Assembly (NCBI GenBank): GCA_031254315.1
Contig: JAIRUQ010000069.1
Span: 1 to 33,608, forward strand
Source of the DNA: Treponema sp.
GTDB taxonomy: Bacteria > Spirochaetota > Spirochaetia > Treponematales > Breznakiellaceae
DNA: 33,608 nt
Direction: 5' to 3'
In this document: one piece after another, positions 22,469 through 30,055 of the stretch
Layout: the number at the start of each line of letters is the position of its first letter
Numbering within the stretch: position 1 is the first letter of the stretch
Notes under the pieces: generated by a model
Seen by the model: the letters and a program-made list of their open reading frames with translations, nothing else
Databases searched by the model: none
Told to the model about the DNA's origin: nothing
Position numbers and translations under genes: made by a program

Positions 22469-23380
22469 ATGCTTTGGCCCGGAATAAAAAAATTAGGAAA
22501 AGAATTAGGTTTTAAAAGAACAAATTCCCAAGTAGTCGGAATCCTAAAGAATTGTTTTGTAAGAATGTACGATGGCAAGAATATGAAGATTTTGGAAATA
22601 TTCTCTCCTGAAATAGATGACACGGATAAAGAATATATCTTAAATTTATTGAATCAAAATAAAATTAAAAAAAATGAATGGAAAAATAACGGCATCATAA
22701 TAATATTTGAAGAATATATTCGTCCCTATTCGATAATTAAAATAAAAAACATTTTATTTACTATTGTTGAACATTTTGAACAAAAATATCCAGATGCTAT
22801 TCCTAAATGTCATAAATGCGGTGAGCAAAAAAATGCTGATGTCTATTCCACCGGCAATACATCAGACTTTTTATGTTCCGATTGTCTAAGAAGATATAAA
22901 AATGATTTAGATAGAGAATATTTGGAATACCAGCAATTACCTACAAATTATCTTTCAGGATTTATTGGGGCTCTATTATTTTCTATCCCAGGTATTATAA
23001 TAACGGTGTTGCTTTTTTTATTCTTAGATAGATTAGCCGCCGTGTCAGCTATATTATATATTGTTTTTGGAATGAAAGGATATAAAACATTCAAAGGAAA
23101 AACATCGCCTCTTGGAGCGCTTATAATAATAGCTGTTGGAATAATAATGATTGGTATTGGAATATTAGTGGCATATTCGGCTGTGATTTTAAGAGAGTTA
23201 AAAACATTTGATATTGATTTATTAATACAAATTCTTAAAATGCCAGAAGTAGGAAAAGAATTACAGGCAAATATTATAATTGCATATACGGTTTCTATCT
23301 TTTATATTATTATTCAATTATTCCAAATAACAAGGGAGTGGAAATTCTCAAAAAACATACAAAAGGCAAGAGACATATAA
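22469..23380 (+). CDS. Zinc-ribbon membrane protein of unknown function
   Basis: A 303-residue AT-rich protein. Residues 1-110 form a soluble mixed domain. C114-xx-C117 and C136-xx-C139 then make a zinc ribbon of about 26 residues, followed by three to four hydrophobic segments (about 162-186, 190-203, 215-240 and 267-286). A linker DRLAAVSAILYIVFGMKGYKTFKG lies between segments. The layout, a cytosolic zinc ribbon next to membrane helices, recalls uncharacterised bacterial sensor or scaffold proteins, but I cannot name a family. Strong consensus promoter and AGGAGG suggest real and possibly high expression. It faces the DUF2974 gene tail-to-tail. Confidence 0.75.
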   Translation: MLWPGIKKLGKELGFKRTNSQVVGILKNCFVRMYDGKNMKILEIFSPEIDDTDKEYILNLLNQNKIKKNEWKNNGIIIIFEEYIRPYSIIKIKNILFTIVEHFEQKYPDAIPKCHKCGEQKNADVYSTGNTSDFLCSDCLRRYKNDLDREYLEYQQLPTNYLSGFIGALLFSIPGIIITVLLFLFLDRLAAVSAILYIVFGMKGYKTFKGKTSPLGALIIIAVGIIMIGIGILVAYSAVILRELKTFDIDLLIQILKMPEVGKELQANIIIAYTVSIFYIIIQLFQITREWKFSKNIQKARDI

Positions 23381-23421
23381 AATGAGCCTGTAGCAGTATC
23401 ACTAGCACAATCCCCTACCCT

Positions 23422-24528
23422 TTACTGCTTCAAAAAAGTATCAATATTGCGCCCTGCGGATTGGAAAAGTTCTTTCAACGTTTTTCTTATAAGTTTTCTT
23501 TTTGATTCATCTACGGCGCTTAAAGATTTAAAAACACGACCTGCGTATGAAAACCATGAATTTTCAAGGTCCGAAAATGATTTTATATCCGCCTCGCTCA
23601 AAATATGGTAAAGAGAGTCTATAAATTGTTCGCGCTCTTCATTGTCAAGATTGTAAATCCATTCGCGCAAGGTGTTGTTTACAAAGCGGCTACTTATTGT
23701 AGATTCTTCCGCGCGAAGGAGATCGTCATGTGTTACTTCCCATGAATACAGATTGTGCTGAGAAAGACCGCTTTCATTGCTTTTTATTACAGTAGACTCG
23801 TTCCCGTGTTCTAACAACATACCGATAATAGAAGACTGCGGAACATAAGAATGAATACGGTCTTTAATTGCCAAAAAATTTTCACTGTGAATAACCTTTT
23901 CATGGAAACCGGGCGCGTCATTGCTGTAAATGTCCGTTATGCGATGTTGTATATTTTTACTGCAATGGGAAGCGGCGTAAATCGCAAGGTTGCCTCCCTT
24001 TGAATGACCGCCAATGCGCAGAGGACGATTTATCATCCGGCTCATTTTTTCAAGATAATTTACCGCTTCTAGCTGTGCCGGAATTACTTCCTTAAAGCAC
24101 ATGTTAAAATCTTCTTTCCAGCCCACAACGGAAGAATCGGTTCCGCGAAACGCGACAAAACAATGATCGTCGCTTGTATAAATACAAAGCGCGGAAAATT
24201 GTAATTCACGGTCGTTGTCAAGATGATTTTCATATCCAAAAAGATGACAATTACCAAAACGTTTTGATGCGCCAAGGGTTCTGATTAAATCAGGGTCTTC
24301 CTTAAAAATTGACGTTACTTTTAATCTTTCAGGACTATTGATCCTTTCGTCATAAACTTTTACCGCAAGAGCAAGACTAATCCCTTCCTTTTCTCCCGGA
24401 CCGGGAACAATTCCGTCCAGCGCAAGGTATGAGAGCTGGGAAAAAATTATGTTATCTACAGGGTTAAAAGGAGACGCGTTAAAATCTAAATCTCCTCTCC
24501 ATGACAAATAGTCAAATATGTCAGCCAT
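23422..24528 (-). CDS. DUF2974 (Mbeg1-like) serine hydrolase
   Basis: A 368-residue alpha/beta hydrolase-like protein. MADIFDYLSWRGDLDF at the start and FNPVDNIIFSQLSYLALDGIV afterwards match the opening I recall for the DUF2974/Mbeg1 family. CFVAFRGTDSSVVGWKEDFNMCF precedes the nucleophile elbow GGHSKGGNLAIYAA, where the Ser of GHSKG is the likely nucleophile, and an NDAPGF segment holds a candidate Asp. Substrate is unknown, with lipase-like esters presumed. ATG 24528 gives the conserved N-terminus. The frame stays open to 24795 but the extra part runs antisense to the MATE gene. It diverges from the MATE gene with only 49 bases between starts. No signal peptide is seen. Confidence 0.82.
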   Translation of the reverse strand: MADIFDYLSWRGDLDFNASPFNPVDNIIFSQLSYLALDGIVPGPGEKEGISLALAVKVYDERINSPERLKVTSIFKEDPDLIRTLGASKRFGNCHLFGYENHLDNDRELQFSALCIYTSDDHCFVAFRGTDSSVVGWKEDFNMCFKEVIPAQLEAVNYLEKMSRMINRPLRIGGHSKGGNLAIYAASHCSKNIQHRITDIYSNDAPGFHEKVIHSENFLAIKDRIHSYVPQSSIIGMLLEHGNESTVIKSNESGLSQHNLYSWEVTHDDLLRAEESTISSRFVNNTLREWIYNLDNEEREQFIDSLYHILSEADIKSFSDLENSWFSYAGRVFKSLSAVDESKRKLIRKTLKELFQSAGRNIDTFLKQ

Positions 24529-24577
24529 ACTTGTAAATATATCATAAATTGTGTACATGATAAATAGGAGGAATTCT

Positions 24578-25966
24578 TTGGACGCCAAGCCGCTATCGAC
24601 GGCAGACTCAGAAATACCTGTAACCCTCGCCCCTGTAGACTGGAACAATAAACGGCTTTTTGCCTTATTCTGGCCATTAATCGTGGAACAGCTTCTCATT
24701 GTAATGATAGGGATCGTCAACATGGTAATGGTAAGCTCTGTCGGCGAACACGCAATGTCAGGCATTTCACTTGTCGAGACTATCAACTTCCTCATTATTA
24801 CAGCGTTTAACGCTATAGCGACAGGCGGCTCTGTTGTGGCAAGCCAGTACCTCGGACGCAGAGAAGAAAAAAACGCATCCTGTTCGGCGAGACAGCTTGT
24901 TTATATAAGCGTCATCATTTCTGTAATTTTGATGATTTTAACCATAGCAACTCGCCGACAAATGTTGCGTGTTATTTTTGGAAATATCGCCGATGATGTA
25001 ATGCAGTCTGCGGATGTTTATTTTCTGTTTGTCGCTCTCTCCTATCCTTTCCTCGCGCTGTACACTGCCGCCGCCGCGATGTTCAGAAGCATGGGCAACT
25101 CAAAAGTCCCGATGCGCTCTGTTGTTTTGCTAAATATTTTTAACATTGGGGCGAACGCCCTTTTTATTTATGTAATGAAACTCGGAGTAGCTGGAGCCGC
25201 AATTTCAACATTTATCGGGCGTGTTATCGTTGCGTTTTTATTAATTTATCTTTTAATGAAGGATAAAACAAAACTTATTAATTTACACGGATTGACAAAT
25301 ATCAAGTTAGAACCGGATATGATAAAACGGATTCTCAATATCGGAATTCCAAGCGGTCTTGAAACGTCAATGTTTCAGATTGGCAAAATACTGGTTACAA
25401 GAATTTTTACTCTTTTTGGAACTGCCGCTATAGCGGCAAACGCCGTAGGAGCGACAATCAATTCTATCGCTTTTATGCCGGGTAGCGGTTATGGCATGGG
25501 ACTTTTAATCGTAGCAGGTCAATGTATCGGAGCGGGAGATTATATTGCCGTAAAACGCTACACAAAAAAAATTATGATTCTCTCTTATATAACATATTTT
25601 ATAATAAACATTAACATATTTATTTTTATGAATCCTATAATAAGTATTTTTAACCTTTCTGAAGAAGCGCATAAAATGTGCGCGTTGTTTTTAAGGGTTC
25701 ACTGTGTTACATCGACATTGTTCTGGTGTCCGTCATTCGTGCTTCCTAACGTATTAAAAGCCGCCGGAGACGCACGGTATGTAATGATTGTCGCCGCCAG
25801 CACCATGTGGATTGTCAGGGTATGCTCGGCGTTTTTCATGGTTTTCACACTTGGCATTGGACCGGTTGCGGTCTATCTGGCGATGGGCGCGGATTTCCTT
25901 TTTAGAGGCATATTTTTTATGAAGCGGTGGCTAAGTAACCGCTGGATTGAAAAGAAGGTTCTTTGA
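24578..25966 (+). CDS. MATE-family multidrug/Na+ antiporter, TTG start
   Basis: A 462-residue inner-membrane exporter with about 12 hydrophobic segments in two homologous halves. Family features include FWPLIVEQLLIVMIGIVNMVMVSSVG near the start, a GSVVASQYLG motif in the first half and the equivalent GLLIVAGQCIGAGD in the second. AGGAGG at 24566-24571 sits 6 bases before TTG at 24578, so TTG is preferred to the ATG at 24557, which lies upstream of this site. It would export cationic drugs or metabolites using a sodium or proton gradient. It begins a colinear run of five genes through 28518, with little space between them. Confidence 0.9.
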   Translation: MDAKPLSTADSEIPVTLAPVDWNNKRLFALFWPLIVEQLLIVMIGIVNMVMVSSVGEHAMSGISLVETINFLIITAFNAIATGGSVVASQYLGRREEKNASCSARQLVYISVIISVILMILTIATRRQMLRVIFGNIADDVMQSADVYFLFVALSYPFLALYTAAAAMFRSMGNSKVPMRSVVLLNIFNIGANALFIYVMKLGVAGAAISTFIGRVIVAFLLIYLLMKDKTKLINLHGLTNIKLEPDMIKRILNIGIPSGLETSMFQIGKILVTRIFTLFGTAAIAANAVGATINSIAFMPGSGYGMGLLIVAGQCIGAGDYIAVKRYTKKIMILSYITYFIININIFIFMNPIISIFNLSEEAHKMCALFLRVHCVTSTLFWCPSFVLPNVLKAAGDARYVMIVAASTMWIVRVCSAFFMVFTLGIGPVAVYLAMGADFLFRGIFFMKRWLSNRWIEKKVL

Positions 25967-25977
25967 TATAATGACTA

Positions 25978-26748
25978 ATGCGAATAGTATCATGGAATGT
26001 AAACGGGATTCGCGCGATAGAAAAGCGCGGCTTCTTTGACTGGCTAAAAAAAGACGACCCCGACATATTGTGCGTTAACGAAACAAAAGCCGAGCCGGGT
26101 CAACTCGCGCCCAAATTTATAAATCCTCCCGAAACATCTTACTCTTCTTATTGGGCAAGCGCGAAAAAGAGAGGCTACTCTGGTGTGGCTATTTACACAA
26201 AGAAAAAACCCGAAGATGTGCATTTTTTGGGTAAGGCGCAATTCGACGATGAGGGGCGTGTCTTGATCGCGGAGTACAAAGATTTTTCCCTGATAGCCGC
26301 ATACTTTCCAAATTCTCAGGATGAGCGAAGGCGTATTGATTATAAACTCGCGTTTAATGACGCAATGCTGAAACTCTGCAATTCAATCGTAAAAAAGGGG
26401 CGGCATTTTTTACTCTGCGGCGATTATAATGTCGCGCACACTCCCATTGATATCGCGCGTCCAAAGTCAAATGAAAACAGCGCGGGTTACCTGCCCGAAG
26501 AGCGCGCGTGGATGGACAAGTTCATAGCGGCAGGTCATGTTGATACATTCCGTCATTTTCATCCGGGAGAGCCAAACCATTACACATGGTGGTCGTATAT
26601 GGGGCAGGCGCGCGCAAATAATGTCGGCTGGAGATTAGACTATCATTGTGTGGACAAAGATTTTATGCCTAAAGTAAAATCATCTATTATAAGACCGGAA
26701 ATCGAAGGTTCCGATCATTGCCCTGTGGAGATAGAGATTAAAATATGA
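25978..26748 (+). CDS. xth: ExoIII-family AP endonuclease/exodeoxyribonuclease
   Basis: A 256-residue Mg-dependent nuclease that cuts DNA at abasic sites in base excision repair. Visible family segments are SWNVNGIRAI, DILCVNETKA with the metal-binding Glu, the CGDYNVAHTPID core, GWRLDYHCV and the C-terminal GSDHCPVEIEI with catalytic Asp-His. The ATG follows the MATE stop by 11 bases. TATAAT at 25967-25972 ends 5 bases before it and no ribosome site is visible. The gene ends in an ATGA overlap with the rhomboid gene. The symbol is by family; xth and exoA are both used. Confidence 0.93.
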   Translation: MRIVSWNVNGIRAIEKRGFFDWLKKDDPDILCVNETKAEPGQLAPKFINPPETSYSSYWASAKKRGYSGVAIYTKKKPEDVHFLGKAQFDDEGRVLIAEYKDFSLIAAYFPNSQDERRRIDYKLAFNDAMLKLCNSIVKKGRHFLLCGDYNVAHTPIDIARPKSNENSAGYLPEERAWMDKFIAAGHVDTFRHFHPGEPNHYTWWSYMGQARANNVGWRLDYHCVDKDFMPKVKSSIIRPEIEGSDHCPVEIEIKI

Positions 26749-27305
26749 GAATTAAATACAACGCGCCGACAGTTTTAACTTTCAGCCTGTTATGCGCCCT
26801 GATATTATTTTTGTCGCGGACGATTTTTCCCAATCTTATTGATGACTGGTTTATGGTTCCCGGAAGAGACAATTTTCGCATAAGCAGTTTTAAGAACTGG
26901 GTTACAATTCTTACCCATGTTGCAGGACACGCGAACTGGCTCCATTTAATAAATAATATTACTTTAATACTCCTAATCGGTCCAATGCTGGAAGAAAACT
27001 ACGGTTCAACTTCTCTTCTTTTAATGATTATTATCACCGCTCTTGTTACGGGCATTTTGAATGTCCTGCTATTCCACAGTTATCTTTTAGGCGCGTCCGG
27101 TGTAGTTTTTATGATGATCCTTTTATCATCTTTTACAAATTTTTCGCACGGCGAAATTCCCCTTACATTCATTCTTGTTTTAATTTTGTACATGGGAGTA
27201 CAGCTTTTTAATAGTTCCGGTCCTGATAATATTTCTCATTTTGCGCATATTGTAGGCGGTTTGTGCGGAAGTTTCTTCGGTTTCTTTCGCACTCCAAGGA
27301 GGTAA
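26745..27305 (+). CDS. Rhomboid-family intramembrane serine protease
   Basis: A 186-residue membrane protein with about six transmembrane segments. The HxxxxH...N element typical of rhomboids is H62-ANWL-H67 with N70/N71. The nucleophile motif GASG has S118, and the partner His168 lies in SHFAHIVGG, so the catalytic dyad is complete. It would cleave transmembrane helices within the inner membrane. Substrates cannot be deduced. ATGA overlap with the preceding nuclease and an AAGGAGG ribosome site at its own 3' end for the next gene show tight operon packing. Length is close to a minimal six-helix rhomboid. Confidence 0.9.
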   Translation: MRIKYNAPTVLTFSLLCALILFLSRTIFPNLIDDWFMVPGRDNFRISSFKNWVTILTHVAGHANWLHLINNITLILLIGPMLEENYGSTSLLLMIIITALVTGILNVLLFHSYLLGASGVVFMMILLSSFTNFSHGEIPLTFILVLILYMGVQLFNSSGPDNISHFAHIVGGLCGSFFGFFRTPRR

Positions 27306-27308
27306 TAT

Positions 27309-27914
27309 ATGATAAAAGAATTTTTGCAATTTGACACAGTACGCGACAACGCAATTAAACTGGCGCACCGTATTTTCAGCGAAAATTTTATCCCCGATGT
27401 AATTTATGTATCGCTTCGCGGCGGCGCGTATCTTGGCAATATTATAAGCGAATATTTTAAGGTTGTTCACAAAGGAGCGCATCCCGTTTACTACGCCGCT
27501 GTAGTCGCGCGATCCTACACCGATGTAGCTAAGTCGGATAAAGTTAAAGTTGACGGCTGGACATATTCACCTGACTATCTGCGCGTTGGAGATAAAGTGC
27601 TTTTAATAGACGACATCTTTGATTCAGGCAGAACAATAAATCACCTTGCTCATATTATTCTTGAAAAAGGGATTCCTCGCAAAGATTTGAAAATCGCCGT
27701 TCATGATTATAAATATTTTTATGATAAACCCGATCAGCTTCCGATTCAGCCCGATTACTGGTGCAGAAAACATGAAGTCTCAATTCACGATGAAAGTTCA
27801 TGGTTACACTACATGAGCCATGAACTTGTCGGTCTTACAAAAGAACAGCTTGAAGAAAACTACTACAAGCACGATCCTTCATTGCGTGAAGCGATGAATG
27901 TCATAATAGAGTAA
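27309..27914 (+). CDS. Phosphoribosyltransferase (purine/xanthine-type)
   Basis: A 201-residue type I phosphoribosyltransferase that joins a base to PRPP. The PRPP-binding motif is VLLIDDIFDSGRT (97-109), and an upstream SLRGGAYLG segment supplies the pyrophosphate-binding loop. The C-terminal DQLPIQPDYWCRKHEVSIHDESSW likely forms the base-binding hood, where W and D could contact a purine. These features fit hypoxanthine/xanthine-type enzymes, but base specificity is not certain. GGAGG lies 8 bases before the ATG. It sits between the rhomboid and RNase HII genes with gaps of 3 and 1 bases. Confidence 0.83.
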   Translation: MIKEFLQFDTVRDNAIKLAHRIFSENFIPDVIYVSLRGGAYLGNIISEYFKVVHKGAHPVYYAAVVARSYTDVAKSDKVKVDGWTYSPDYLRVGDKVLLIDDIFDSGRTINHLAHIILEKGIPRKDLKIAVHDYKYFYDKPDQLPIQPDYWCRKHEVSIHDESSWLHYMSHELVGLTKEQLEENYYKHDPSLREAMNVIIE

Positions 27915-27915
27915 C

Positions 27916-28518
27916 ATGAAACCTGTTATCTGCGGAATTGACGAAGCCGGACGGGGACCGCTTGCGGGACCTGTTTGTGCCGGTGCGGTAATTCTTGGTG
28001 AAGGTTTCCCCTGCGAAGAACTTAATGACTCCAAAAAACTTTCAGCTACAAAACGTGACGAACTTCGCGGTTTTATTCTGGGAAAAGCTCTTGCATGGGG
28101 AATAGGGTGGGCGTCGCACACAGAGATTGACAGTATCAACATTTTGCAGGCAAGTCTTTTGGCGATGAAACGCGCTTTTGAAGAAATGATTAAAAACGCT
28201 ACAGAAAAACACTCTCTTTCGTTAGGTGAAAGTATAAACGCTATTGTGGACGGTCTTTATGTCCCTGATATTTCACTTTGCGAAGGCTATTCTGTTTCCT
28301 GCACAGCTTTAGTAAAAGCGGACGCAAAAGTCCCGGAAGTGATGGCGGCTTCTATTCTTGCAAAAACCGCGCGAGACGCATACATGGATGAAATGGCGCT
28401 TCTCTACCCCCAATACGGTTATGAAAAGCACAAGGGCTATCCCACGAAAGCGCACCGCCAAGCCGTTTTGAACTATGGTTCATCTCCTATTCAGAGATTG
28501 AGTTTTAAGGTGAGATAA
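27916..28518 (+). CDS. rnhB: Ribonuclease HII
   Basis: A 200-residue nuclease that removes RNA from RNA-DNA hybrids and single ribonucleotides from DNA. The opening CGIDEAGRGPLAGPV contains the first acidic pair D9-E10. AIVDGL provides the third acid, and AASILAKTARDAYM the fourth, a segment specific to RNase HII. HKGYPTKAHRQAV near the end is also typical. The ATG starts 1 base after the previous stop. An insertion around residues 95-110 (KNATEKHSLSLGESINA) is slightly longer than usual but plausible. Confidence 0.94.
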   Translation: MKPVICGIDEAGRGPLAGPVCAGAVILGEGFPCEELNDSKKLSATKRDELRGFILGKALAWGIGWASHTEIDSINILQASLLAMKRAFEEMIKNATEKHSLSLGESINAIVDGLYVPDISLCEGYSVSCTALVKADAKVPEVMAASILAKTARDAYMDEMALLYPQYGYEKHKGYPTKAHRQAVLNYGSSPIQRLSFKVR

Positions 28519-28555
28519 ATGTTAAACTATTTTTTGTTATGCAAGGACATTATTT

Positions 28556-29341
28556 ATGACTGATATTGAATCACTTGTTACTCTAGCAAGACATTATTGC
28601 ATAGAAAATTATAATTATTGGCATCAAAGATATTCAGGGGAAAGAAGCGGGCAAATGTATTCTGATAATGATTATAATATATTTCCCAGATACAATGTTC
28701 TAAATGCCATATTACAAGGCATAGAAACAATTATAGACAAAAAATATAATTCGATTGATGATTGTAAAAATGAACTAAAATATATCGGGAAAACTTCTCA
28801 GACAATATTCACTAAAGTAAGATTAACTAAAGAAAAAAGGGACAAAGTTAAAAATAATGCGATGAATGAAGAAAGGGATAAATTTATTCTTTTTATAGAT
28901 AATATACAGGAAAAAGATTTATATGAAGTTTCTCCTTTACCGTATAACAGGAAATTAAGTCAAAATGAATCTAAAGAAATTTATAAACAACTATATAATA
29001 GCTGGGGGTTTAGCGGATTTACATGGAATCAGTCTGAAAGTAAGAAAGAAATTATTTTTTTGATGGAAAAACATATAACAGATGATGAAAAAAATAAAAT
29101 TATTGAACATATTTTTAAATACGATAAAAGATTTTTTACTATTAGCGAAATGGAAGACGATTATGAAACAGAAATCATAAAAATTGATCTTAGCGAAACA
29201 ATTTATACAAATAAAAATTTTGACTGGATAATATATAGTTCACATGAAAATTATATAACCTTTGGCGGCATTATATTACTGGATTTTTTGAAAGAATTAT
29301 TTTCTGATAGAAAAGAAAAATTTAACGTATATGAATGGTAG
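28556..29341 (+). CDS. AT-rich hypothetical protein
   Basis: A 261-residue protein that I do not recognise. It is rich in Asn, Lys, Glu and Tyr. The N-terminal half is helical and contains ARHYCIENYNYWHQRYSG and DYNIFPRYNVLNAILQGIE. The C-terminal half has alternating strands and ends DWIIYSSHENYITFGG, then LLDFLKELFSD, a pattern I have seen in immunity-like and other accessory proteins. A weak AAGGA precedes the ATG at 28556. Base composition is near 28% GC, against about 43% in the rnhB gene before it, so transfer is likely. No membrane segments or signal peptide are evident. A small hairpin, ATAGG...CCTAT, follows the stop at about 29347. Confidence 0.65.
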   Translation: MTDIESLVTLARHYCIENYNYWHQRYSGERSGQMYSDNDYNIFPRYNVLNAILQGIETIIDKKYNSIDDCKNELKYIGKTSQTIFTKVRLTKEKRDKVKNNAMNEERDKFILFIDNIQEKDLYEVSPLPYNRKLSQNESKEIYKQLYNSWGFSGFTWNQSESKKEIIFLMEKHITDDEKNKIIEHIFKYDKRFFTISEMEDDYETEIIKIDLSETIYTNKNFDWIIYSSHENYITFGGIILLDFLKELFSDRKEKFNVYEW

Positions 29342-29413
29342 ATACGATAGGGATTTTCCTATAAGCAATTCGTTTAATTCGCGTAATTCGTTGCTTTCTT
29401 CTAAATTGCCAAA

Positions 29414-30055
29414 TTAATCCCGTTTTTTTACCACAACACGTTTATCGCGTTTGCGATCAGAGTGCGGCTCTTGCCTGCGGCTTCTGGAATGTTTTTCGCC
29501 TGAGAAATTTTGCCGACCTCGCTCTGTGCGGTCGCTTTTGTAACTTCTTTCTCCGCCCTTGAAATTTCTCTCTGTGCGTTCACCTTTTCCTTCGCTCTTG
29601 TAAACTCTCTCTTTGCGGTCACTTCTTTCGCCACCCTTGAAACTTCTTTCCCTGCGTTCGCCTTTTTCCCCACCCTTAAAGCTTCTCTCTCCGCGCTCAC
29701 TCTTTCGCTCGCCCCTGAAACTTCTCTCTTTGCGCTCGCCATTTTCCTCACGCTTGTAGCCTTCTTTGCGTTCGCCTTTTTCTTCGCGCTTTACGCCTTC
29801 CCTGCCCGATTGCCGTTTTTCCCTTACAGCTTTTTCCAGTACTTTCAAGGATTCGTCAAAGCCTTTAAGAAATTCCTGCAGATCATCGGCAAATAAAATT
29901 ACCGATTGGCGATCAAAACCGCCGTTGTCGCGGTTCTTGCTCTCAACGATATTAAGATAAAGGTCTCCCATGCGGTTCTCTTTAACATTAAAAAAATATG
30001 TCCTGTTAGGAAGGATAATTCTGTTTGAAAAAAGCTCTCCACGTACTCCCATCAT
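29414..30055 (-). CDS. PUR-domain (DUF3276) nucleic-acid-binding protein with a repetitive basic/acidic tail
   Basis: A 213-residue protein. Residues 1-75 match the spirochaete/Bacteroidetes PUR-type domain: GELFSNRIILPNRTYFFNVKENRMGDLYLNIVESK, then QSVILFADDLQEFLKGFDESL. PUR proteins bind single-stranded DNA and RNA; in Borrelia a short PUR protein acts as a regulator. After residue 80 comes a low-complexity tail of about 130 residues, built of ERSFKGGE-like units (RS[FY][KR]GGE[KR]). It resembles disordered RG/RS-type RNA-binding tails. The start ATG abuts the stop of the phosphohexomutase gene, whose end carries its AAGGAG ribosome site. Whether the tail repeats expand or contract between strains would be of interest. 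Confidence 0.85.
   Translation of the reverse strand: MMGVRGELFSNRIILPNRTYFFNVKENRMGDLYLNIVESKNRDNGGFDRQSVILFADDLQEFLKGFDESLKVLEKAVREKRQSGREGVKREEKGERKEGYKREENGERKERSFRGERKSERGERSFKGGEKGERRERSFKGGERSDRKERVYKSEGKGERTERNFKGGERSYKSDRTERGRQNFSGEKHSRSRRQEPHSDRKRDKRVVVKKRD
29455..29790 (-). repeat. Internal coding repeats in the tail of the PUR-domain gene
   Basis: The DNA units encode copies of ERSFKGGE/ERSFRGER separated by 8-10 residues, with third-position differences. At least five units are recognisable. A long plus-strand reading at 29510-29896 is only the mirror of this low-complexity sequence. Confidence 0.65.

Noticed and set aside
24529..24795. N-terminal extension of the DUF2974 gene
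   Set aside because: It runs antisense to the MATE gene. The conserved MADIFDYLSWRGD start is at 24528.
29510..29896. 128-codon plus-strand ORF
   Set aside because: It is the mirror of the low-complexity repeat tail of the PUR gene, with hydrophobic composition from the complementary codons.
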